DNA of 64,000 nucleotides from Pedobacter namyangjuensis (GTDB taxonomy: Bacteria; Bacteroidota; Bacteroidia; Sphingobacteriales; Sphingobacteriaceae). Positions 7,455 to 15,815 of this stretch are shown here, in pieces. Under the pieces are notes generated by a model. That model had not been told where the DNA came from. It did not search any database and worked only from the letters and a program-made list of their open reading frames with translations. The DNA is taken from assembly GCF_003313325.1 (NCBI RefSeq), contig NZ_QMHQ01000001.1:558001-622000 (forward strand), read 5' to 3'. The translations under genes were made by a program, and so were the position numbers. The stretch's first letter is position 1, and every line of letters starts with the position of its first letter.

Positions 7455-8648
7455 ATGGGAAAACAGAAAACTTATGATACTGCCCAGAAACAAGAACGTG
7501 CTGTACTTGTAGGGGTGGTTACGCCTGGCGAAAAGCCAGAACAAACTAAAGAATACCTTGATGAATTGGCATTTTTAGTTGATACTGCCGGCGGAAAGGT
7601 AGAGAAATTTTTTACGCAAAAGATGTTAAAGCCAGATAGGGCTACTTTTGTGGGGACAGGAAAATTAGAGGAAATTAAAGCTTATGTAAAGGCTGAGGAA
7701 ATTGACATTGTGGTGTTTGATGATGAATTATCGCCATCGCAGTTACGTAATATTGAACGAGAACTACAGGTTAAAATTTTAGATAGGAGTAATTTAATAT
7801 TAGATATTTTTGCCGGTAGAGCGCAAACTGCACAGGCTAAAACACAAGTAGAGTTAGCGCAATTACAATATCTTTTACCACGTTTAACCAGAATGTGGAC
7901 GCACTTGGAGCGACAAAAAGGTGGTATTGGTATGCGTGGTCCGGGCGAGTCGCAGATTGAGAGTGATAGAAGGATGATTTTGGAAAAAATTACGCTACTA
8001 AAAGAACGCTTAAAACTGATTGATAGACAAAATGAAACGCAACGTAAAAATAGGGGTGCGCTAATTCGTGTTGCTTTGGTGGGTTATACCAACGTTGGTA
8101 AATCTACCATCATGAATATGCTTTCTAAGTCTGATGTTTTTGCAGAAAACAAGTTGTTTGCAACCTTAGATACTACAGTTAGAAAAGTAGTGATTGAGAA
8201 TTTGCCTTTTTTACTTTCGGATACAGTTGGATTTATCAGAAAATTGCCTCACCATTTGGTAGAGTGTTTTAAATCTACGCTTGATGAAGTTAGGGAAGCT
8301 GATATTTTAATACATGTTGTAGATGTTTCGCATCCTAATTTCGAAGATCAGATACATACGGTTAACGAAACATTGAACGATTTAGGTGCGAGGGATAAGG
8401 ACACCATTATGATTTTTAATAAGATTGATGCCTATGTTACACCAGAAGCCGATGAATATAACGAAGAAGACGTAGCACCTTTAACCTTGGCAGATTTTAA
8501 GAAAAGTTGGATGGCGCATCACAATGCTCCGGCTATTTTTATATCCGCTACGCGTAAAGAAAATGTAGAGGAATTTAAAGAATTACTTTACGAAAAGGTT
8601 AAAAATATACACGTTACGCGGTTTCCGTACGACAAGTTGTTGTACTAA
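7455..8648 (+). CDS. hflX: GTPase HflX
   Basis: A 397-residue ribosome-associated GTPase that splits or rescues stalled ribosomes under stress. The N-terminal HflX domain includes LDELAFLVDTAGG and a glycine-rich GPGESQIESDRR linker, followed by a coiled coil. The G domain starts near residue 205 with G1 GYTNVGKST, G3 DTVGFIRKLPHHL, G4 FNKID and G5 SATRK. All switch motifs are present and the length is normal. It lies upstream of rbfA, another ribosome-related gene, 63 bases apart. Confidence 0.97.
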   Translation: MGKQKTYDTAQKQERAVLVGVVTPGEKPEQTKEYLDELAFLVDTAGGKVEKFFTQKMLKPDRATFVGTGKLEEIKAYVKAEEIDIVVFDDELSPSQLRNIERELQVKILDRSNLILDIFAGRAQTAQAKTQVELAQLQYLLPRLTRMWTHLERQKGGIGMRGPGESQIESDRRMILEKITLLKERLKLIDRQNETQRKNRGALIRVALVGYTNVGKSTIMNMLSKSDVFAENKLFATLDTTVRKVVIENLPFLLSDTVGFIRKLPHHLVECFKSTLDEVREADILIHVVDVSHPNFEDQIHTVNETLNDLGARDKDTIMIFNKIDAYVTPEADEYNEEDVAPLTLADFKKSWMAHHNAPAIFISATRKENVEEFKELLYEKVKNIHVTRFPYDKLLY

Positions 8649-8711
8649 AAAAATTAAATTAATAGCTTGAAATTGTCCTTAGGTAAAATGAGGATAACAA
8701 CAGAATAAATT

Positions 8712-9095
8712 ATGGAAAGTAAAAGACAACAGAAGTTTGCCGGAATGCTGCAGGAAGAATTGGCATCCATCTTTCAGAGAGAGGGCGCAGCATATTTGCC
8801 AAATACCCTGGTTACCATTACTAAAGTTCGCGTATCGCCAGATTTGGCGGTGGCAAAAGTATATTTAAGCTTTTTGAACACAAACAATACCGGCTTATCT
8901 GTAGCTACAGTAAACTCGCATAGTAGCGAGATTAGATACAAACTAGGTTCACGTATTCGCCATCAGGCAAGGGTTGTACCCACATTAACTTTTTTTGTTG
9001 ACGATACAAACGAGTATGTGGAGCACATGGATAAAATTTTTGATAAAATAGCCAAAGAACGTAAGGATACCGACGAAGAAACTGAAAATGGCTAG
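8712..9095 (+). CDS. rbfA: ribosome-binding factor A
   Basis: A 127-residue KH-fold factor for 16S rRNA maturation in the 30S subunit. It begins MESKRQQKFAGMLQEELASIFQ, with VTITKVRVSPDLAVAKVYLSF in the middle and IRHQARVVPTLTFFVDDT near the end, all characteristic of RbfA. It overlaps the next gene by 8 bases (9088-9095), which suggests coupled translation with the hemolysin-III-like gene. Confidence 0.93.
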   Translation: MESKRQQKFAGMLQEELASIFQREGAAYLPNTLVTITKVRVSPDLAVAKVYLSFLNTNNTGLSVATVNSHSSEIRYKLGSRIRHQARVVPTLTFFVDDTNEYVEHMDKIFDKIAKERKDTDEETENG

Positions 9096-9726
9096 GTATA
9101 TAAGAGAACCCGGAAACTTTTTTACACATGTAATTCCGGCTATATTGGCCGTTCCGGGTTTATACCTTTTACTGCAAAAAGCCAACGATTTTTATGGTTA
9201 CGCCGCCGCTGGTATTTACGGTATTGGCGTATTGGTATTGTTTAGTGTTAGTGCAACTTACCACAGTGTACCTAAAACAGAATATGGCATTAGATTTTGG
9301 CAAAAGTTTGATCATTGCTGTATTTATTTAATGATTGCCGGCTCTTTTACGCCAACTACCCTGCTCATTTTTGATGGCTGGTTACGTTGGGCATTGTTCG
9401 GGTTAATATGGGGTGTTGCCATTATTGGCTGTTTACTTAAAATTTTTAATAGGTTAAAAAACCAAGCAATCTCCACCGGATTATACATTGCCATGGGCTG
9501 TATGGTAATCCCATTTTTAAAACAGATTTTAAATGTTTTACCAATTAGCGCAATTGTTTGGCTTATCTTAGGCGGTGTTTTTTATGTCGGTGGCACCTAT
9601 TACTATGCTAAAGACAAACCACTGAACAAATTTTTTCATAGCCATGAGTTATGGCATGTGTTTGTAAACTTTGGTGCGCTTGCTCATTTTATTTATAATT
9701 ACGTTTACGTTTTTAATGCTAGGTAA
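9088..9726 (+). CDS. hemolysin III / PAQR family membrane protein
   Basis: A 212-residue protein with seven hydrophobic segments, the topology and length of the bacterial hemolysin III (YqfA/PAQR) family. Zinc-site residues typical of the family are visible: SATYHS near residue 59, FDHCCIY in the next segment, and HSHELWH near residue 184. The hemolysin name is historical. These proteins are probable zinc-dependent lipid-modifying membrane enzymes, and toxicity should not be assumed. It overlaps the end of rbfA. Confidence 0.9.
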   Translation: MARYIREPGNFFTHVIPAILAVPGLYLLLQKANDFYGYAAAGIYGIGVLVLFSVSATYHSVPKTEYGIRFWQKFDHCCIYLMIAGSFTPTTLLIFDGWLRWALFGLIWGVAIIGCLLKIFNRLKNQAISTGLYIAMGCMVIPFLKQILNVLPISAIVWLILGGVFYVGGTYYYAKDKPLNKFFHSHELWHVFVNFGALAHFIYNYVYVFNAR

Positions 9727-9802
9727 ATCCTGGTTATGCAGAGTGATGCATCTAACACAAACACTAAAGTAAAATAGCAAATTATAAAACCAATATTTTA
9801 GA

Positions 9803-10519
9803 ATGAACGCCCTACAAAAACTACAAGCCTTTTTTGCTAACCCATTAAATAAAATCGAAAAAGTAGTTGATTTTGATCCAGTTGCTGATAAACTTTTACC
9901 CCTGGATTTTACGGCTAACAACACTGAATTAACGGATGAAATTTTGGGAGATACCGAAGTGTTCTCTGAATGGGTTGACGAAAAAATAAGCAACAGTGGG
10001 GCTCGCTACGGAATTGGCGGATACAACGAGCATAGAACAATTTATAGTAGAAGCCAGCATTTTGATACTTTAGAAGAGCCGAGAAGATTACATTTAGGCG
10101 TTGATATTTGGGGGCCGGCAGAAACGCCAATTTATAATTTCTACGAAGCAACCGTTCATAGCTTTAAATTCAACGATAGTTTTGGCGATTATGGGGCAAC
10201 CATTATTCTTAAATATGACTTAGATGGTGTAATAGTTCACGGACTTTATGGACATTTAAGCTTGGCATCCTTAAACGGTTTATCGGTTGGTATGCTTATC
10301 CCGGCAGGGAAACAATTTGCTGCGTTTGGCGTTAAAGAAGAGAACGGATATTGGCCACCTCATTTGCATTTTCAGCTTATGTTTAATATGCAAGGTTTAG
10401 CAGGCGACTACCCGGGAGTGTGTCAATTCTCGAATAAGGAAAATTATTTGAGAAATTGTCCAGATCCGGCATTAGTGTTGGCACATACTTTTAAATCGGC
10501 TTTGCCAAAAAATGCGTAA
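9803..10519 (+). CDS. cytoplasmic M23-like metallopeptidase domain protein
   Basis: A 238-residue protein with an LytM/M23 fold but no signal peptide or membrane segment (start MNALQKLQAFFANPLNK). Zinc and catalytic motifs are visible: HLGVDIW near residue 96, GLYGHLS, and PPHLHFQL near residue 186. M23 enzymes normally cleave cell-wall peptides outside the cytoplasm, so the missing export signal is odd. Similar domains are fused to class III aminotransferases in some bacteria, where they may act on small molecules. The substrate is unknown. Confidence 0.8.
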   Translation: MNALQKLQAFFANPLNKIEKVVDFDPVADKLLPLDFTANNTELTDEILGDTEVFSEWVDEKISNSGARYGIGGYNEHRTIYSRSQHFDTLEEPRRLHLGVDIWGPAETPIYNFYEATVHSFKFNDSFGDYGATIILKYDLDGVIVHGLYGHLSLASLNGLSVGMLIPAGKQFAAFGVKEENGYWPPHLHFQLMFNMQGLAGDYPGVCQFSNKENYLRNCPDPALVLAHTFKSALPKNA

Positions 10520-10527
10520 ATTTAATT

Positions 10528-11181
10528 ATGTATAAAATTTTAACAGCTTTGTTCATGTTCTTCTCGCTTTCAGGCTTGGCGCAACAACCTACCTTAAAAG
10601 GTGGCTTGGCATCGTTCGTTAAAATAAATACCATTTACCCAAAATATTCACTTGCAAATTGTATTCAGGGTACTGTTAATATAGGCTTTAAATTAAATGC
10701 CAAAGGCGAAGTTTATGCATCGTCTGTGAAAAAAGGTATAGGCACGGATTTAGATGATGAAGCGTTGCGATTAATTAGAATGAGCAGTAAAAAATGGGAT
10801 GTTCCGACAAGTCATGATACCACTTCTCTATTGGTTGTGCCGATAAATTTTGCATTAAATAGTCAGGATTGCAACAGTACAAGCGTTAGAGATATAGCGC
10901 TTGCTATCAAGAATTACAAAGACGAAGAGGAGTTGATTAAGGTGATAAAAAATTTCTACCAGAATAAGGAGAAAGGTATAGCAAAAGCTGAAGATGAGCC
11001 GAGAATTACGCGTATAAAAACCGACTTAGGTATTGATGATGAATACTTGGAAAGCCGCATAAATGCAGGTTTGAAAAAAATTAAACAAGGCGATAAACAA
11101 GGTGCTTGCGAGGATTTTAACTTTGTAAAATATATGGGTTCTGGCAAAGCCAATGATTTACTCTCCAAACACTGTAATTAA
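10528..11181 (+). CDS. periplasmic protein with TonB C-terminal-like domain
   Basis: A 217-residue protein with a signal peptide (MYKILTALFMFFSLSGLAQ). Residues 25-110 resemble a TonB C-terminal domain: NCIQGTVNIGFKLNAKGEVYASSVKKGIG and later DDEALRLIRMSSKKW. There is no N-terminal anchor or proline-rich linker, so it is unlikely to be a full energy transducer. The C-terminal half is charged and alpha-helical, with no recognised family. Its stop overlaps the start of the next gene (TAATG at 11179-11183). Confidence 0.7.
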   Translation: MYKILTALFMFFSLSGLAQQPTLKGGLASFVKINTIYPKYSLANCIQGTVNIGFKLNAKGEVYASSVKKGIGTDLDDEALRLIRMSSKKWDVPTSHDTTSLLVVPINFALNSQDCNSTSVRDIALAIKNYKDEEELIKVIKNFYQNKEKGIAKAEDEPRITRIKTDLGIDDEYLESRINAGLKKIKQGDKQGACEDFNFVKYMGSGKANDLLSKHCN

Positions 11182-11591
11182 TGCGCATACTCTTACGTTC
11201 ATTTGCTTTTTTAGACCTTATTTCTTTAGTTTTTTTGGGAATGCAGTTGGTTAACATTGCGCAATATTATAGTAACCTGCAATTACAGTCTGAGAAGTTG
11301 CAAGCTGTACTAATGTTTCCGATGTTTTTCTTGGTTTTGTTTAGCGCTATTTTGCTTTTTAAGGTAAAAAAATTAGGCTTCATTCTTTACTACATTCAGT
11401 TCCCTTTTAGACTTTACTTATGGGTTTTTAGTTTGGGCTTCATTACTTTGTTACCCGAAGCTTTCGGTTTGTTCCAAGATTTTTGGTTTGATGCTTTACT
11501 AAAATTATGTTTTGTAGGCGAATTTGTTAGGCTGTTTTTAACTGTTAGAGCACATTTGAGCTTTCAAAAACCGCTTAATAAATCATATTGA
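11181..11591 (+). CDS. small integral membrane protein
   Basis: A 136-residue hydrophobic protein with about four membrane segments (SLVFLGMQLVNIA, VLMFPMFFLVLFSAILLF, LYLWVFSLGFITLLP and a C-terminal helix). No family was recognised. The start is coupled to the TonB-like gene by a one-base stop/start overlap. Its last 17 bases overlap the end of the convergent lipid kinase gene (11575-11591). Confidence 0.7.
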   Translation: MRILLRSFAFLDLISLVFLGMQLVNIAQYYSNLQLQSEKLQAVLMFPMFFLVLFSAILLFKVKKLGFILYYIQFPFRLYLWVFSLGFITLLPEAFGLFQDFWFDALLKLCFVGEFVRLFLTVRAHLSFQKPLNKSY

Positions 11592-12444
11592 TTGCCTTTG
11601 TAACAATTTTTGCCTCTACACTTTTCACCTTGCCCAAATACTCGCCATCTACCTGAAAATGCACTTTATGTTTGGTGGTTATTTTTAAGGCGTCAGTTTG
11701 AAAAATTTCTATTTTCTTAGGGTTCCAGGGAAGTTTGCTCAGCCAGATTTTTATTATTTCCATCACTGCATAATCCTTTACCACAATAATCTCAAACAAT
11801 TCATCGTCTAATTTACCATCCGGATTAATTTTGAAACCTGTGCCATACTCTGTGGCATTTGCAATGGCAACCATTGCCGCTTTTTGTTTAATCTGTTTTC
11901 CGTTTATGCTAAACTCAACGCTCATTTTACGGTGGTACCAGAACGCATGCCAAGCCGCTTTTGCGTAAGTCCACATGCCACGTTCGGGTAGTTCATCAAA
12001 CTTTTTAACCAGATAGGCATTAAAACCAATATCCGCCAAATGTATACACAATTCGTTGTTTATTAATGTAACATGAATTTGTTTGGGCTTAGCTGTTGTA
12101 GCAACAATTAGCGCTTCTGTAATATCTAACGGAATGCCAAGTTCTTTTGCCATACCATTTGCAGAACCGGCTGGAATAATTCCAACGGGTGTTTCAGTTT
12201 GCAGTACACATTCGGCAACTAATTTTAAAGTTCCATCGCCGCCAACGGCAATAACACGATCTGCCTTTGCGCCTAAAATTTTTTCCTTTAATGTGGAGAT
12301 TTCACACTTTTTAGGCAATTCAAATATTTCTATTTTTTCTTCTCTATCCCTAAAAAAGTTTTCTATTTCATCCGTAAAACTTATTTTGTTGCTTCCAGAA
12401 CCTGGGTTAACAACAAAAAGTAGTTTAAGCTTTTCTGTTTCCAC
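11575..12444 (-). CDS. diacylglycerol/sphingosine kinase family lipid kinase
   Basis: A 289-residue enzyme of the DAGK catalytic family (YegS/BmrU/DgkB-like) that phosphorylates a lipid with ATP. Motifs are FVVNPGSGSNK near the N-terminus, the nucleotide loop AVGGDGTLK, and IPAGSANGMAKELGIP. The C-terminal half forms the lid beta sandwich (ATEYGTGFKINPDGKLDDELFE). The substrate could be diacylglycerol, a sphingoid base or another lipid; Sphingobacteriaceae make sphingolipids, so a sphingoid substrate is possible. It is divergent from the App1-like gene, with about 50 bases between. Confidence 0.88.
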   Translation of the reverse strand: METEKLKLLFVVNPGSGSNKISFTDEIENFFRDREEKIEIFELPKKCEISTLKEKILGAKADRVIAVGGDGTLKLVAECVLQTETPVGIIPAGSANGMAKELGIPLDITEALIVATTAKPKQIHVTLINNELCIHLADIGFNAYLVKKFDELPERGMWTYAKAAWHAFWYHRKMSVEFSINGKQIKQKAAMVAIANATEYGTGFKINPDGKLDDELFEIIVVKDYAVMEIIKIWLSKLPWNPKKIEIFQTDALKITTKHKVHFQVDGEYLGKVKSVEAKIVTKAINMIY

Positions 12445-12495
12445 GATTTTTATATTTCATCATACAAACAACTATTGTTTAACTCTGTTTTAAAT

Positions 12496-13491
12496 ATGAT
12501 GAGTAAAACTGCAAGCGTAAAAGTTTACCACGGTTACGGCCATACTAATAATTTGGTACTGTATGGGCATGCATTTAAATTCAAAGCCAAAACCACACAA
12601 AATTTTAGTAATAACTTATTGGTAAACATTGTGCATTTATTCAAATTGTTTGTGGTAAAGCCTTATGCGTTTGCTAATGTTAAACTAGAATTTGAAGGGC
12701 AAATAGTAGAAACAAGAGCTGCTTACGATGGCTTTTTTAAATTTGAATGGAAAGCGCTAAAAGATGTAAAAGCAGGCTGGCACAAGGTAAGGGTAAGTGT
12801 TTTGGACGAAAATAAAAGAGAGGTTTTAGCCGAGGGCAAAGGCGCTGTCTTTGTTCCGCACATAACGCAATATGCTTTCATTTCCGATATCGACGATACG
12901 GTAATGATTTCGCACTCGGCCAAATTTGCACGTCGTTTAAGAGAGCTTTTTATCAAAAACCCGCGAACGCGTAAAACCTTTCCATCTGCTAAAACCCATT
13001 ACCAATTGCTAGCTACGGCACACACCCAGGTTGCGCAGCCAAACCCGTTTTTTTATGTATCGAGTAGCGAATGGAATTTGTACGATTATTTGGTAGAAAC
13101 GTTTAGGTTTAACCAATTGCCCGAAGGCGCATTTTTGCTAAACCAACTTAAAAGATGGAAGAGTTTATTTATAACTGGGAAAACCGGACATGAAGGTAAA
13201 TTGATAAGAATTATGCGAATCCTTGATGCTTTTCCTAATCAGAAATTTGTGTTTTTTGGAGACAATTCACAGAAAGATCCTTCTATTTATCATACCATTG
13301 CTAAGAAATATGCTAAAAATATTATTGCAATTTATATAAGAAATATTAGACCGAGCCAGGCAGAGGAAACTCGAAAATTATTAGCAGATATCGAACAACA
13401 TTCTATAAAAACTTGTTTATTTTCGCATAGCGATGAAGCTATCGAACACTCAAAAAAAATTGGCTTAATCTATAGCAACCCTAAAACTTAA
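12496..13491 (+). CDS. App1-like phosphatidate phosphatase family protein (DUF2183)
   Basis: A 331-residue protein. The ATG at 12496 (or 12499) is preferred to a TTG at 12475, which adds an atypical extension. The catalytic DxDxT motif SDIDDTVM lies near residue 131, as in yeast App1 (Mg-dependent phosphatidate phosphatase) and bacterial DUF2183 proteins; GDNSQKDPSIY near residue 255 is the later HAD-type acid motif. The N-terminal ~120 residues look like a beta domain. Its neighbour on the opposite strand is a lipid kinase, so opposing steps in lipid phosphate metabolism are plausible. Confidence 0.82.
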   Translation: MMSKTASVKVYHGYGHTNNLVLYGHAFKFKAKTTQNFSNNLLVNIVHLFKLFVVKPYAFANVKLEFEGQIVETRAAYDGFFKFEWKALKDVKAGWHKVRVSVLDENKREVLAEGKGAVFVPHITQYAFISDIDDTVMISHSAKFARRLRELFIKNPRTRKTFPSAKTHYQLLATAHTQVAQPNPFFYVSSSEWNLYDYLVETFRFNQLPEGAFLLNQLKRWKSLFITGKTGHEGKLIRIMRILDAFPNQKFVFFGDNSQKDPSIYHTIAKKYAKNIIAIYIRNIRPSQAEETRKLLADIEQHSIKTCLFSHSDEAIEHSKKIGLIYSNPKT

Positions 13492-13496
13492 CTGTT

Positions 13497-13898
13497 ATGA
13501 AAAGAATATTCCTTGTTTTAATTGTAGCACTTGCATTGCAATCATGCTCAGAAAAAATTGGTAAAGATGCAGTTGTGAATACCAATTGGGTATTAACCGA
13601 ATGGCCTGGTGAAACGATGCCTAATACAACTAAAAAGGCAACGCTAAGTTTTGGCGATGCTGACCAAGTTAGTGGGAAATCTTTCTGCAACGGATTTGGA
13701 GGTACGGCTAAAATAGAAGGAAGCACCATAAAATTTAGCGAATTAATGGGCACCATGATGTTCTGTGAAGATGTTGGCCAGGCTGAAGGAAAATATACCG
13801 CAGGTTTAAAAAACACAGACAGTTTTAAAGTTGTTGGTGGCAAGCTCCAATTATTACAAAACGGCAAATTGCTTATGGTTTTTAGCAAAGCTGAATAG
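13497..13898 (+). CDS. META-domain (HslJ-like) lipoprotein
   Basis: A 133-residue lipoprotein with the lipobox LQSC at Cys16 (MKRIFLVLIVALALQSC). The mature part is one META domain: NTNWVLTEW, FCNGFGGTAKIEG, LMGTMMFCED and a C-terminal LLQNGKLLMVF strand, as in HslJ and related envelope stress proteins. It starts 5 bases after the App1-like stop, so the two are probably co-transcribed. The exact role is unknown. Confidence 0.85.
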   Translation: MKRIFLVLIVALALQSCSEKIGKDAVVNTNWVLTEWPGETMPNTTKKATLSFGDADQVSGKSFCNGFGGTAKIEGSTIKFSELMGTMMFCEDVGQAEGKYTAGLKNTDSFKVVGGKLQLLQNGKLLMVFSKAE

Positions 13899-13951
13899 TT
13901 AATTCATCAGTATTTTGGTAAAGCATTGGCAGTAGCATTATTATTGCCGGC

Positions 13952-14029
13952 CGGGCTTTACACTACAATCTTTTTGTAAGCTTCGACCGTGCTCAGCCTA
14001 ACACAAAAAGGATTTACGTTGCAATCCCG
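13952..14029. repeat. structured intergenic repeat, unit type 1
   Basis: CGGG (13952-13955) pairs with CCCG (14026-14029). Inside, CTTTTTGT (13970-13977) pairs perfectly with ACAAAAAG (14003-14010). The right arm carries CGTTGCAATCCCG, which is also found at 29551-29563. The loop contains CTTCGACCGTGCTCAG, a common dispersed-repeat core. Confidence 0.6.
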
Positions 14030-14111
14030 TTTATAAGATACTGTCAGTAGTATTATCGCAGGTTGTTAGGTGCCTAACCGTAAATAGTAGTATCGTATTT
14101 AGTTCTATAAA

Positions 14112-14166
14112 CCCGGTTGTAGTGAAAATCTCCCGATTTTTATCGGGAATTGTAACGGAAAACGGG
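14112..14166. repeat. structured intergenic repeat, unit type 2
   Basis: CCCG (14112-14115) and CGGG (14163-14166) close the element. The arms contain TTGTAGTGAAAAT and TTGTAACGGAAAA, and the inner hairpin is CCCGAT (14132-14137) with ATCGGG (14142-14147). It aligns with 29802-29878 outside the variable inner hairpin. Both are followed by a shared CCGAAGAATTAC stretch. Confidence 0.65.
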
Positions 14167-14231
14167 GCTGGTTTTTCCGAAGAATTACTAACGCTGCTTT
14201 TAAAATTAATTTTTCAATGTCCAGCAATCAG

Positions 14232-14600
14232 CTAGCTTATTGATTTGCCAAAGGGAGAAAAAGCAAGGTTCATTAACTTAAAGTGTTGCATGCCAAACGG
14301 GATGCCGACAATAGTTATGCAAAATAGCAAGCCAAACACTAGGTGTGTTAGCACAATCCAAATTCCACCAAAAACCAACCAAATAATGTTCATGATGGTT
14401 GAAAGGCAACCGGTGTTTGATGAAGTATCGGTAATTTTTACGCCAAATGGAGCTAGGCCAACAATGGCAAACTTAAAACATTGAATCCCGAATGGAATGC
14501 CAACTATCGTTAAGCACAAAACCAATCCGCCGAAGATATATTGGAAAAAGATAAAAATCCCACCAAAAATTATCCAAATAATATTACCCAAAAAACTCAT
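14232..14600 (-). CDS. yccF: YccF domain membrane protein
   Basis: A 122-residue protein made of two YccF repeats, each with a hydrophobic helix pair and the signature TIVGIPFGIQ/TIVGIPFGMQ followed by FKxxxLAPFG or FSPFG. The length and internal duplication match the family. These are inner-membrane proteins of unknown function. It stands alone on the minus strand, divergent from the gene at 14708. Confidence 0.9.
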   Translation of the reverse strand: MSFLGNIIWIIFGGIFIFFQYIFGGLVLCLTIVGIPFGIQCFKFAIVGLAPFGVKITDTSSNTGCLSTIMNIIWLVFGGIWIVLTHLVFGLLFCITIVGIPFGMQHFKLMNLAFSPFGKSIS

Positions 14601-14707
14601 CGTTTATAAGAGTAAAATGTTGCTTAAATGTTACATGGAGTAGGTATTTAGCTTTCTATTCATAAAATGATTTTCGTATTTTGCTGTACACACAATGAAA
14701 CAGAATC

Positions 14708-15064
14708 ATGAAAAAATTATTAATCTTTTCGGCTATCGCCGGATGTTTGGCATTTAGCGAAGCCAAGGCCCAAGTTGTTAATGGGGTACGTTTAAGCGAA
14801 TTAAAATCAACCTATATTGAAATAGACGAATTTAGGCCACCAAACCGTGGAAAGGTGTTTGTTAGGTTGGAGTACGGGCAAGAGGTAAGAAACGAACGAG
14901 ACAATGCATTGATTAAAGATGAAAACGGCAGAAATTTGGAGTTTAATTCTTTGGTAGATTGCCTTAATAAAATGCGGAGTTATGGCTATGAATTATTTCA
15001 AGCTTACAATCGTAGTAAGGATAAAGGCACTGGAGAAAAGGTTTATGTACTTAAGAAACAGTAG
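14708..15064 (+). CDS. secreted hypothetical protein
   Basis: A 118-residue protein with a signal peptide (MKKLLIFSAIAGCLAFSEAKAQ). The mature part is about 96 residues, alpha/beta, with FRPPNRGKVFVRLEYGQ, DENGRNLEFNSLVDCLNKM and YGYELFQAYNRSK. It is not recognised as a named family; short periplasmic proteins of this form are frequent in Sphingobacteriaceae. It lies 56 bases upstream of aat on the same strand. Confidence 0.65.
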   Translation: MKKLLIFSAIAGCLAFSEAKAQVVNGVRLSELKSTYIEIDEFRPPNRGKVFVRLEYGQEVRNERDNALIKDENGRNLEFNSLVDCLNKMRSYGYELFQAYNRSKDKGTGEKVYVLKKQ

Positions 15065-15120
15065 CTAGTTGCAATCCGTCATAAAGCAAATTATTAAGCT
15101 GTTTTATTTATAATTGCAAC

Positions 15121-15753
15121 ATGGTTTTTAGGTTGCTTGATGATGAAATCATTTTTCCGGATGTTGCTTTGGCAGAACCTGATGGTTTACTTGCCGTTGG
15201 GGGAGATTTAAGCTTAGAGCGACTGGTATTGGCTTACCGGAGTGGAATTTTCCCTTGGTACAGCGAAGATGATCCAATCTTGTGGTACGCACCCCATGAA
15301 CGTTGTGTTATTTATCCCGATAGGATTAAAATAAGCAAAAGCATGTTCGTTTCACTTAAAAAGCAGATTTTTAACGTAACCGTAAATCAAGCGTTTGAGC
15401 AGGTGATTACCCATTGTGCAACTACACCAAGATTGGGGCAAGATGGTACTTGGATAACCACCGAAATGCAAAATGCATATATCAATTTGCACAAAAACGG
15501 AATTGCGCATAGTATAGAAGTTTGGCAAAATGAAAAATTGGTTGGTGGCTTGTATGGTATAAAAATTGGCAATGTTTTTTGCGGAGAAAGTATGTTTAGT
15601 TTAGCAAGCAATGCCTCAAAAACGGCGTTAATTTTCTTGGCGAAAAACTTTGGGTTAGAACTGATTGATTGCCAATTGCCAAATGATCATTTGATGAGTT
15701 TAGGTGCAGAAATGATTTCGATGCAGGCGTATTTGGAAGTTTTAAATTCCTAA
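15121..15753 (+). CDS. aat: leucyl/phenylalanyl-tRNA--protein transferase
   Basis: A 210-residue enzyme of the N-degron pathway that adds Leu or Phe from aminoacyl-tRNA to proteins with N-terminal Lys or Arg. Signature motifs are GGDLSLERLVLAYRSGIFPWY, ILWYAPHERCVI, DGTWIT, and GLYGIKIGNVFCGESMFS, with ELIDCQLPNDHLMSLGA near the C-terminus. The length is normal and it begins with a typical MVFRLLDDEIIFP. Confidence 0.96.
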   Translation: MVFRLLDDEIIFPDVALAEPDGLLAVGGDLSLERLVLAYRSGIFPWYSEDDPILWYAPHERCVIYPDRIKISKSMFVSLKKQIFNVTVNQAFEQVITHCATTPRLGQDGTWITTEMQNAYINLHKNGIAHSIEVWQNEKLVGGLYGIKIGNVFCGESMFSLASNASKTALIFLAKNFGLELIDCQLPNDHLMSLGAEMISMQAYLEVLNS

Positions 15754-15815
15754 ATCGACGTAAATGATACTTTTTATATTTCGCTTAGCTATAATGCAAC
15801 GGATCAACTTATGGG

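Larger units (their letters stand above)
13899..14231. other. non-coding convergent gap with structured repeats
   Basis: The 333 bases between the META lipoprotein (+) and the YccF gene (-) contain no credible ORF. Two palindromic units occupy most of the gap (13952-14029 and 14112-14166), with an AT-rich link holding short inverted stretches between them. Confidence 0.7.

Noticed and set aside
9088..9726. Considered as a true hemolysin
   Set aside because: The family name is historical. The zinc motifs point to a PAQR-type membrane hydrolase, and nothing here indicates toxicity.
12083..12493. ORF on the plus strand opposite the lipid kinase
   Set aside because: It is the shadow of the lipid kinase gene; low-complexity Ser-rich translation without a domain, while the minus-strand frame has all DAGK motifs.
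13481..13888. 135-codon minus-strand ORF over the META lipoprotein
   Set aside because: The plus-strand frame has a lipobox and a META domain; the minus frame shows no signal or family.
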